This document shows positions 49,724 through 59,600 of a DNA stretch of 64,000 nucleotides, piece after piece. The notes beneath the pieces are model-generated. The model searched no databases. It had not been told where the DNA came from and saw only the letters and a program-made list of their open reading frames with translations. Origin of the DNA: Treponema sp. (GTDB lineage Bacteria; Spirochaetota; Spirochaetia; Treponematales; Treponemataceae). The number at the start of each line of letters is the position of its first letter. Positions within the stretch are counted from its first letter, which is position 1. Position numbers and translations under genes: made by a program. The stretch spans positions 56,854-120,853 of the forward strand of contig JAEEVR010000006.1 of assembly GCA_016290995.1 (NCBI GenBank). Direction: 5' to 3'.

Positions 49724-52339
49724 CTATTCAAAAAACGCGCGGAGCTTTGCGTAGACGGCGCCGGCTTCGCGCTTTTGCTCGTCGGATAGATGCGCGGCCG
49801 GATCGTCAACTAAAAATTCAAGGCTGGCCACGCTCTCCGCGAGGGCGGTTGAAAATCCCCTTGAAACCTTAAACCAGTACGAGCCTTTTTGGTCTGTGTA
49901 AAGGGCCACAAAACCCATCTCGCGGCTTTTTGCCTTTGCGGCGGCGGTTCGCATAATCCATTCAAGCCTTGGACAAAGAACGGCGGCCGCTCCTTCGTCG
50001 TTAAGGTTGACGTTTAGCTTTCGGTCAAAGTTTTTTTCGTCAATCGGAGCAAAGCCAAAAAGCTTGGCCGCCTTTACGATAGAGACAAGCTTTTCTCCGT
50101 CCATAAGCTTGTAGCCGCCGTCCATCAAGACGCGGCCGCGGAGGCCGGTCGAACGAGATTCAAGCGCTTGCATGTCAAAAGGCTCGACTGCGGATTGCAG
50201 TTCGCGCCAAGGAAGAAGGGCGACTTTTTTGCCTTTGACTTTTTGAGTGGCAAAGGAAGATTTGCCCAGCGTCCAAGCGGCCGCGTCTTTTTGGGCTTGC
50301 GAGCCGTTTTTGTCCGCGCCCGCGCCTCTTGGGCTTTGAACGCCGTCTTTGCCTTGCTTTCCGTCCCGGCCGTGCGCCTTTTGGTCTTTGAAAGCCTTTT
50401 GGTCGTCGCGGTCGCCCTTCTTTTTGCGGGCGGCGTCAAGGCGGGCCTCCAAGTCGGGGTCGATTTTGTTGATAAGCTTTTTGGTCAGCGGCGAGACGCT
50501 CATCGCGAACATTCGGCTTGTGCGGACAATCTCTCCGGCCACGATGTAAAGCGGGTCTGTCCTAAAAAGCGACGAGCCGGGATGGATTGAAATGTGGTCG
50601 GCGGTAAGCGTTCTAAAGTTTTCGCGGCCTTCGCGCACGGCGACAAACTGTATCATTCCCGCGGCCACGCAGCACAAGTAGTCGTCGTACAAGCCGCCGC
50701 CAGAAATCGGAATCTTTTGGTCGCTTACGATTTGGCTAAGCTGCTCGTAAATGTTTTGAATCTCGGCCATAACCTTGTAGTCAAGGTAGTTCTTTTGGCA
50801 AAAGCTTTCTTTTTCTTCTTCGGTTTGGAACTTTTCGTAAATGCGGTAAAGCTTTACGTAGCCCACAAAGTCGCCTTGAATGTCGTTAAAGCGGTGGTGC
50901 GCGGCGCGAGCCTCGATTTCCTCTCCGGGCGGAAGGACAAAAGGCGAGTGGGTTGACAAAAAGGCCGCCGCGATCAAGGCTTCTTGCAAAATGTCGGGGT
51001 AGCGCAAAATCGATTCCACGATGATTCGGCTTATTCGCGGCAAAAGCGGGAACCATACCATCATCTTTCCGATGTCGCTAAGGGTTCTGTCGGGATTGAG
51101 CGCCTTTAGCATGTACAAGGTTTCCATCGCGCCCTTGATTCCTTCCAGCGAAGGCTTTGAGATAAAGTCAAAGTTTTCAAAGTCCTTGATGCCAAGCTCG
51201 GCCATGCGAAGGACTACCTCGCTTAGGTCGGTGCGGAAAATTTCCTCTGTCGTGTATTCCTGGCGCGTCTCAAAGTCGCGCCTGGGATAAAGGCGGTAGC
51301 AGCTTCCGGGAGCGGTGCGGCCCGCGCGGCCCTTGCGCTGCTGGCAGCTGGCCTTTGAAATCGGAGTCTCGATAAGGCTTGAAGTGAAAGTGCGCGGGCT
51401 GTAAAAGTTCAGCTTTGCAAGGCCCGAGTCGATTACCGTAGTGATTCCGTCAATCGTAACGGAAGTCTCGGCGATGTTGGTGGAAACGACGACCTTGACT
51501 TTTCCCTTGGGCGCGGGAATGAAAATCCGTTCCTGCTCCTCTTTTGGAAGCCTGCCGTACAAGTGCTGGATAAAAAGGCGGCGGCCGTAGTAGCTGTGTT
51601 CCAAGCGCTTTACGCAATCGTGAATAGCCTTTTCGCCGGGAAGGAAAATCAAAATGCCGCCTTCCTCGCCGTTGTCCAAGACGCGCCCGATCGTGTCCTC
51701 GATCTTGGAAAGCAAGGCTTCCGTCGCCGCTTCGGTCAGCGTGCTTGCCGGAAGCATCGGCGGATCGTACAAAAGCGTTACCGGAAAGGTTTGCGTTTCT
51801 ATCGTGACGATGGGGCAGCCGCCAAAGTAGCTTGAAAAAGCCTCAGCGTTCATTGTGGCCGAAGACACGACGACCTTTAAATCCTTTCGGACTTCCAAGC
51901 AGCGCTTTAAAAGGCCAAGGACAAAGTCGATGTTAAGGCTGCGCTCGTGCGCTTCGTCAACCATGATGACCGAATACTTTAGCATCATCGGGTCAAGCTT
52001 CATCTCTTGCAAGAGAATGCCGTCGGTCATTATTTTTATTTCGGTGCTAAGGTCGGTCTTGTCCTCAAAGCGCATTTTGTAGCCTACAAGGCCGGGGTAT
52101 GTCGTTCCCAACTGCTTTGAAATGAATTCGCTTACGCTAAGGGCCGCGATTCTGCGCGGCTGGGTTACTGCGATCACGCCGTTTTGGGCGTAGCCGGCCT
52201 CGCGCAAGATGACCGGTATCTGCGTTGTCTTTCCGCTTCCGGTCGGACTTTGCACGACTATGACTTGGTGCTGTTCCAAGCAGTCCAAAATTTTTTGCTT
52301 TTGTTCGTAGACGGGAAGCTTTGTGTAATCTATTGCCAT
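49724..52339 (-). CDS. hrpA: DEAH-box ATP-dependent helicase (HrpA/HrpB-like)
   Basis: SPTGSGKTTQIPV; VDEAHERSLN; SATMNAEAF; QRKGRAGRTAPGSCYRLY; ATG 52339 (or TTG 52345). Confidence 0.9.
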   Translation of the reverse strand: MAIDYTKLPVYEQKQKILDCLEQHQVIVVQSPTGSGKTTQIPVILREAGYAQNGVIAVTQPRRIAALSVSEFISKQLGTTYPGLVGYKMRFEDKTDLSTEIKIMTDGILLQEMKLDPMMLKYSVIMVDEAHERSLNIDFVLGLLKRCLEVRKDLKVVVSSATMNAEAFSSYFGGCPIVTIETQTFPVTLLYDPPMLPASTLTEAATEALLSKIEDTIGRVLDNGEEGGILIFLPGEKAIHDCVKRLEHSYYGRRLFIQHLYGRLPKEEQERIFIPAPKGKVKVVVSTNIAETSVTIDGITTVIDSGLAKLNFYSPRTFTSSLIETPISKASCQQRKGRAGRTAPGSCYRLYPRRDFETRQEYTTEEIFRTDLSEVVLRMAELGIKDFENFDFISKPSLEGIKGAMETLYMLKALNPDRTLSDIGKMMVWFPLLPRISRIIVESILRYPDILQEALIAAAFLSTHSPFVLPPGEEIEARAAHHRFNDIQGDFVGYVKLYRIYEKFQTEEEKESFCQKNYLDYKVMAEIQNIYEQLSQIVSDQKIPISGGGLYDDYLCCVAAGMIQFVAVREGRENFRTLTADHISIHPGSSLFRTDPLYIVAGEIVRTSRMFAMSVSPLTKKLINKIDPDLEARLDAARKKKGDRDDQKAFKDQKAHGRDGKQGKDGVQSPRGAGADKNGSQAQKDAAAWTLGKSSFATQKVKGKKVALLPWRELQSAVEPFDMQALESRSTGLRGRVLMDGGYKLMDGEKLVSIVKAAKLFGFAPIDEKNFDRKLNVNLNDEGAAAVLCPRLEWIMRTAAAKAKSREMGFVALYTDQKGSYWFKVSRGFSTALAESVASLEFLVDDPAAHLSDEQKREAGAVYAKLRAFFE

Positions 52340-53526
52340 GTCCAAATGTCCTTAATTTTCTTAAGCGCGTCCAATCGCGCCTGGTAGTATTTTGAGTCTT
52401 TTTTTTGCCCGTTTTCCGCCAGCGTTTTTATGAAGTTTTCGTCAAGCCGTTTGATGACAGGACTCCGTTCCCCCTGCGGAGTGAATGCGGTAATAAAAGT
52501 TGACTTGTAGTTTAGCGCGAAAAAGCCTTTTTCATCAATAGCAAGCTCCAGCTCAAAAAGGCGGCCGTCGCCGGTGTAGTTCCAAATCTGGTCTGGCTCG
52601 TCGTAATTTAAAAGGCGGCGCTGGCCGCTTATCGTGTTGCCGTTTGCGTAGACGATCACTTTTCGGATTTTTTTGCTGGCTTTTTCGCCGACAAACTCAA
52701 TCGGACGGATTACGTGCGGATGGTTTGAGACAAGAACGTCCGCGCCGGCGGCCAAAAGCTTGTGGTAAAAGTCCTGCACCTCCGGCAAAACCGTCAAAAC
52801 GTATTCCTCTTCGCTTGTGTGGACGCTTACGATAAAAAGGTCGGGCTCGAGTTCCTCTTTTAGCGCGGCGATTTTTTTGACAAAAGCGGCGCGGCCTTTT
52901 TTTGTCGGAGGAACGTAGTTTATCTCGGTGTAGTTTGCCCAAGTGTTCAAAAGCTCGGTGACGGCGATAAAGACAATCTTTGACTCCTTCCAGTAAAATT
53001 GGCGGACGGAGTAGTCGTTGTTCTCTGTCAGGCCGCTAAAGTGGACGGGCCGCGCCGCTTTTTGGGCTTGCGACTGCTTTGCGTTTTGCGCCGGCGTCGC
53101 GGTCTTGCCGCCGTTTTCAATTCCTGCGGCCCAAAGCACGGTGGCCTTGATGCCTTGGCTTCCCTGGTCGTTGGAATGGTTGTTGGCGAGCGATATTAGG
53201 TTAAAGCCCGCGTCAAGGGCGGCGGCCGGGTAGGAGGGCTGCATGTTGAACGTCGGGTAGCTTTCAAAGGGCTTGGACTTGTCCACCGGCGCCTCAAGGT
53301 TTGCGAATGAGTAGTCGGCGTCTTGGACCATGTCGCGGACGTCGTCCCAAATCAGGCTGTAGTCTTTCATCGCAAAGTTTTGCGTGTGGGCCATTATGTC
53401 GCCGGCAAAAAGCAGGCGCAAGTTTTTGGAGCGGGACCTTTTGGCGCTTTGGCAGGAACAAAGCAGGGCTGCAAAAATCAAGGCTGCGGCGGCGAGAAGA
53501 AAACTTTGGGAGCGTCGTGCGGTCAT
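52330..53526 (-). CDS. CapA-family (PGA_cap metallophosphatase-like) lipoprotein
   Basis: LLFAGDIMAHTQNFAMKDYSLIWDDV; FANLEAPVD; SLANNHSNDQGSQGI; VSNHPHVIRPIEF; start at MTARRSQSFLLAAAALIFAALLCSC (lipobox). Confidence 0.88.
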   Translation of the reverse strand: MTARRSQSFLLAAAALIFAALLCSCQSAKRSRSKNLRLLFAGDIMAHTQNFAMKDYSLIWDDVRDMVQDADYSFANLEAPVDKSKPFESYPTFNMQPSYPAAALDAGFNLISLANNHSNDQGSQGIKATVLWAAGIENGGKTATPAQNAKQSQAQKAARPVHFSGLTENNDYSVRQFYWKESKIVFIAVTELLNTWANYTEINYVPPTKKGRAAFVKKIAALKEELEPDLFIVSVHTSEEEYVLTVLPEVQDFYHKLLAAGADVLVSNHPHVIRPIEFVGEKASKKIRKVIVYANGNTISGQRRLLNYDEPDQIWNYTGDGRLFELELAIDEKGFFALNYKSTFITAFTPQGERSPVIKRLDENFIKTLAENGQKKDSKYYQARLDALKKIKDIWTWQ

Positions 53527-53532
53527 GCGCCT

Positions 53533-53558
53533 ATTATGCCATACTTTTGGAGCATAAT
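53533..53558. promoter_or_regulatory. Inverted repeat in divergent capA / giant lipoprotein promoter region
   Basis: ATTATGC-N12-GCATAAT, perfect 7-bp arms; left arm overlaps the capA -10 (CATAAT on -). Confidence 0.5.
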
Positions 53559-53571
53559 CTATAGAGAAAAC

Positions 53572-53600
53572 TTGAATTTTAGGCGAATTTGCGCTATAAT
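53572..53600 (+). promoter_or_regulatory. Sigma70 promoter of giant lipoprotein gene
   Basis: TTGAAT-N17-TATAAT, followed by AGGGTGGGG SD-like element. Confidence 0.7.
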
Positions 53601-53617
53601 GTAGGGTGGGGTGAAAT

Positions 53618-56600
53618 ATGGAAAAGAGAGTTTTTAAGTCAAATTTTCTAAAAGGAGCGGTTTGCGCGGCGCTGGCGGCCTTGCTTTGCGCGGCGCTTTT
53701 GACATGTTCCAACGCCGCTGGCGGCTCTGACGCTCCTTCCAGCCAGCAAAGCGTTTCCTCCTCCAACCGTAAGCCCGGCTATGTCACCCTTACAGGAACG
53801 GTAAGCGTCTCTGGCGCCGTTCCCCAAATCCTTGCAGACACCCCCGACGCTTCCGACAATTCCCAAAACGGGCTTTCCCGCTCGGCCTATCCCGGCATTA
53901 ACGCAAGCGGAGCGGACGCGACGATGGAATACTTTGCCACGGCCACTTGCGGAAGCGACGTTGTCAACGGAACTTTTGGAAGCGGAAGAGAGGCAAAGAG
54001 ATTCGGCATCGAGCTTGCCGCGTCAAAAACTTGGTCAGTCGTAGTAGGCGTTCGCTCAAAGACGGCCGACGCGGAAGGCAACAAAAAAATCTACTTGCAG
54101 TCCAAGCCTTGGTCGGTAACCCCGGACCCCGCCGACCCAACGATAAGCCACAACTTTGTTCCCGTTCCGATTGTCACAAGCGCAGGAAAGGGAACGATAG
54201 AACTTGCCGTAAATTACATTCACTCCGTATTTGATACTTCCGCAAGGTTTGTAAGCGGCCCCAGCGGCTATGACTCTTTGCCGATAATCTCAAGCACGGA
54301 CGGCAACGATCAAATCTACAAGGTTCTTAACGTTCCCAGCGGAACTTACGAACTTTGCATTGACATTATGGAAATCCAAGGCGGAAATAAATTTCTTGTC
54401 TATTCATCGATTCAGACTGTAAGCGTGGCTGACGGCATGACGACAAACGCTTGGGTAAGCGACGGAAGCGGCATCATCGATTCAAACGGAACGTTCAAGT
54501 TTAACGACTCAAACGCGACCGCCTTAAAACAAAGTTATTTGTCCTCAAACATTTATGTCGGAAAATATTCTGACGAAAGCAACAGCCAAATCGCCGACGC
54601 AAGCGACACAAACAGCGGCAACTGGATGGCTCCTCTTGCGTCAATCAACCAGGCCGTAAACAGAATAAATAGCGCCGGAAAATCAAACATCGACTATGTC
54701 GTTCATTTGAACGGAAAAATTCAAAGCGACGACTTGAACAATACGACCGCGATTACCGCGTCCACCGTCACGGCGACCCATGCAAAGTCAATTACAATTG
54801 TGGGAACGACAGGGCCAAGCAAAGACATCCTTGAGGCTACAAAACAAGGAACTCCGGCCCTTATGGTTACGACACGCGTTCCAATAATAATAAAGAACAT
54901 AAAGCTGGACGGCTATTCCGGCTCAGGATCAAGCGCGGCTCTTGACGCCAGCGGCGGAGCGAAGGTAACTATTGAAAGCGGCGTTGAAATCGCTGACGCA
55001 GACCTTGGCGTAAGGGTTGCTGACACAGGCAGCGACGGAACGACAGTCACGATGAAGGGCGGAACGATAAGCGGCAACGTCACCGCGGTCGATTTGCAAG
55101 GCGGCGACTTTATCTTGCAGGGCGGCTCGATTCCGTACGACACTTCCATAAGTTCCACAAAGAAAAACGACGTAAAGCTTGCAAGCGGAAAAGTCATTAA
55201 GGTGCAGGGCGACTTGACCGCTGTAACCGGCGATAAAATCGGCGTCACTCCTAGCGAACGAAAGCGCGGCGTAAAGGTTGTTGACACAAGCGCGGCCACC
55301 GCAAATGCCGCGACCGTGGAAGGCAAATTTTTAATTGCCGACCCGACGATTACTTCGACCAATCCGCTTGGCGACGAATGGAAAGTTGTGGCCGTGGCCA
55401 CCTCCACCGAACACGCGCTAAAAACCAACGCTCCGATTTACGTGGGCCAGGACCCCGACCGCAATGCCGGCAACGACGACAATCCTGGCACAAAGAGCTT
55501 GCCTTATTTCTCAATTAGCAGGGCCTGCCAGGACATGGACGACGCGAACATGCCTTACACAATCAATGTAAGGGGAAAATTGCCGGCGCAAACAATTCCA
55601 GACACGCTTTCTAAAGCCTCCAATGGCATTTACAAGGCCAAGAGCGTTTTGATAAAGGGCGTGAATCCGATTCCGACAAGCGGAGAGAACCCTGGCGTTC
55701 CGCAAGACCAAATACAAGTCGGTTTAGGCGGAACGACAGTGACCTCAGCTTTGACTGTCGCTTCCGCAGTTCCGATAACGATTCAAAACCTTAAGATTAC
55801 AGGCGGCGAAGACACAAACGGCGGCGGATTAAAACTTAACGACGGAACGGAAGTCCACTTGGAAAGCGGAGTCCTAATCACAGACAATACGGCCAAAAAC
55901 CATGGCGGCGGCGTATATTGCGCGGGCGGAAAGCTTTACATAAACGAAGGCGCCAAAATCTGCGGAAACCACGTGTCTCCATCCAGCGGCAACTATGGCG
56001 GCATTGGCCTTTACGCCAACAGTTCCGCCGAAATCACTATGACCGGCGGAGAGATTTCTTCCAACAAAAACACAAGCGACTTGGATGTCAAGGGCGGCGG
56101 AGTAAAGTTGGAAGGTGGCGCGACATTTAGAATGTCGGCGGGCGAGGTAAAGGACAACCAGACTCGCATGCACGGCGCGAACTTTTACGTCAACGGCGGC
56201 AAAGTTTATTTGAGCGGAACGGGAAAAATCACAGGCGGATACATTGAGGCGACGTCAAATAACGACGCGATTGGCGCTGCGATGTGGCTGCAAGCCTCTA
56301 ACGCTGTCTTTGAGATGAGCGGCGGAGAAATCTCAGGCAATAAGGTCAAGGGAAAAACCAACTATACCGCTTGCGCCGGTATTTACGTCACCTCTGGCGC
56401 GACCTTTACGATGTCCGGCGGAAAGATTGCAAGCAACGAAATCTTGAACGGAAATAAATTGGGCGGCGCCGTCAGGCTTAATTCCGACTGTACCTTTAAC
56501 ATAAGCGGAAGCGCCAGCATCCCCTACGGCGGAGCGGTCGGAAACAACGACGTTTACCTTGCGCAATCCACAAGCGGCACTCCTGCCGTCACGACATACG

Positions 56601-59600
56601 CAAAAATCAACATCGCAAACGATATTACAACGACAGGAACTGTGGCCACAATCACGCCGCAAAAATACAAGCGCGGCATGCCAATTCTTAGCGGAACCAA
56701 CACCCGCCTTACTTCGTACAAGGCAAAATTCCCCCTTAGCGAAAACGACGGCGACTGGACCAAAAACATCGCCTCAAGCCAGCTTACGATTAACGCGGAC
56801 GTTTATGTCGCGGGAACTTCAACAACAACCGTGTCTGGCGTGACTTACGGAAAAGGCCTTACAGTGGCGGACGGCGGCCTTGGCACAAAGAGCAAGCCCT
56901 TTAAGCTTATTTCCGAAGCGGTCGGCGTCTTTGAAGACGCAACGCCAGAAGCGATAGTCACAGTAGTAGGAACTGCAAGCGACGTGGCGCAAGAAATTCC
57001 TTCTAGTTTTACGACATCTCAGGCCGTAAAACTTACTCTTAAGGGTCTTTCTAGCTCGTCAGTCGGAACGATAAAGCGCTACACAACGGCTCCTTCTTCG
57101 GCGGCGTCTGATGGCAGCGCGCTTACAATTAATTCAACCGTTCCTGTAACGATCCAGAATATTTCAATTACAGGCGGCTATAAAAGCGGCAATGGTGGCG
57201 GAATTAATCTGACTGCTGGAACGTTAAAGCTTGGCAACGGAGCTGAGATTTATGGAAACCGCGCGTCTCAATACGGAGGCGGCATAGCGGTTGCGTCAGG
57301 CGCGAAGCTTTTTATGTACGGTTCCTCGCTTGTCGGCGATTTAATTTCGGCCACAGCTACAAGCGACACATTAACTACATCAGGAACTACTGGCTGCTCC
57401 AACACTGCAAAAGCCGGCGGAGGCATATATAGCAATGGCGCGGTCTACATAGGCTACGATGGACTTACAGGCACCACTCCCAATAAACACGACATGGACG
57501 CTGGCTACGGCGTCTGCAGGAATTACGCGTCGGGTTCTACCGATAGTGGAGGCGGAATTCAAAACAAGGCTGGTTCCGTTTTGATTGCAAGCGGTTCTGT
57601 CTCTTATAACCAGAGTGTAAATTGCGGCGGCGGAATTTTCGGCGTGGGCAGCGTTACGATAGATGAGCCTGTCACAGGAACAAAAAAGCTTGTGATGTAC
57701 GGCAACAAGGCAAAAATAGGCGGCGCGATAGGCCTTTATACAGGTTGCAATCTTACAATGTCTGGCGGCCAGATTGGCGGCAATACGAGCGCAACGCAGA
57801 ATACGGCCACGGAAAAAGGCGGCGCTGTTTACCAGGGCGCGACATTTAAAGTAAGCGGATCGGCCCTTATATATCCCTCAACGACTGCAAACACAAACGA
57901 CGTGTACCTTCCTACAGGAACTTATGTTACTGCAGGTTCAATAGGCGCAAGTGGTAACACATCGTCAAGCAGAATGCCGCTTACGCCGCAAGAGCCCAAG
58001 CGCGGCACCCAGATTGTCCTTGCAGACGGCGTAACGGTTAATTCAACGCTTTGGGGCAAATTTTCTCTTACTAGCGACGACACCGGTTGGAACAGAGAAG
58101 CAAAAACAGTCGGTACCGGCTCGAGCGCAAAGAATTATGTGGCGCTAAATTCTCCGGTTTATGTTGTCGGAACGTCCGCCTCCAGCTCTACAAAGCCAGA
58201 CACTACATGGGGTTATGGAACTGCGGACGGCAACGGCACCAAGACAAGCCCATATAGTTCGATAGCAGACGCGCTTGGTTGCCCGGAATTGAGCATAGCC
58301 ACCGACCCAAACACAATAACTGTGGCGGGAACATTAAAAGGCATTCAGTCTATAAGCGGAACTGTTCCAGCATCGCTTGCGCTTAAAGGCTACAACACCT
58401 CTGCCACGATTGACGGAAACAGCGGCGGCAGCGCTTTGACAGTAAACGCAAGCGGAAAGACAATTACTATAACCAGTCTTAAGATTACCGGTGGAAGCGG
58501 AACGGCCGAAACTGTGTCTGGCGCAACGCAAAATAATGGCGGCGGTATTTATCTCAAAGCTGGAACTGTAAATCTTGGCGACAACGCTGTGATAACAGGA
58601 AACAATGTTTCGACTAACGGTGGCGGTGTGTATGTCGCCGCAAGCGGAGCGACGCTCTTTATGTACGGCAAGGCTTTGATTGGCGATAGCGCGACTTCTA
58701 CAACTCTTGCTTCAAGTTCTGGAACGTCATATTACGCAAACAAGGCTGCGTCTGGCGCCGGCATTTACAATAACGGCGGCGCAGTTTACATAGGCTGCAA
58801 TTCAAGCGGTACAGCAGCTTCTGGCTACGCTCTTGTTAATAATGCTACTAACGGATACTACGGCGTGCGCAGAAATCTCTGTACAACTAGCGGCGCTGGA
58901 ATTTACCACGCAAGCGGAACGCTAAAAATTGCAAGCGGAGACATTTCTTACAACTTTGCCAACACTACCGGAACGACAAGCGGCGGTGCGGCTTACTTCA
59001 ATGCAAACGCGGCTATAAGCGGCGGCACTTTTACAGGAAACAAAGCCGCCAATGGAGGCGCTTTTTATATCAAGTCTAGTAAGGAACTTACTATTAATGG
59101 CGCCGCTACAATTACAAAAAATGTAGCCGTTTTGACAGGCGGCGCGGTTTGTAATGATGGAACGTTTACAATGAGCGCCGGAACAATCGGTGCGTCAGGT
59201 GCCCTTAACACTGCCGGTAATCAGGGCGGTGCGATATACCAGAATGGTACGTTCAACATGAGCGGATCTGCTGTTGTTTACGCTGTTACCTCAAACGGTG
59301 TTAGCGAGAAGAATAACGACGTTCAATTGACCTCAACTGATAAATACATAACTGTAAATGGCAGCCTTAGCGCCAGCAGTGTTTCCGGTTACTCCATGAT
59401 TGCAGCAGTAACTCCATCTACATGGAAACGCGGAAATCAGGTAATTGCCCCAGACGGCACAAATGTCTCAAGCATTAACTCTACCACTGCGGGTCGCTTT
59501 GCCGTTAGCGACAGCGAGTGGAACGTTACCAATCATAGTAATGTCGGAAAACTCGATGCTCTGCTTTGGGTTGCAGGAACTGGTAAAGCTGACGGCGTTG

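Noticed and set aside
53526-53766. Upstream extension of the capA ORF to 53766
   Set aside because: Would run through the divergent promoter into the lipoprotein gene; the lipoprotein signal peptide starting at 53526 is the natural start.
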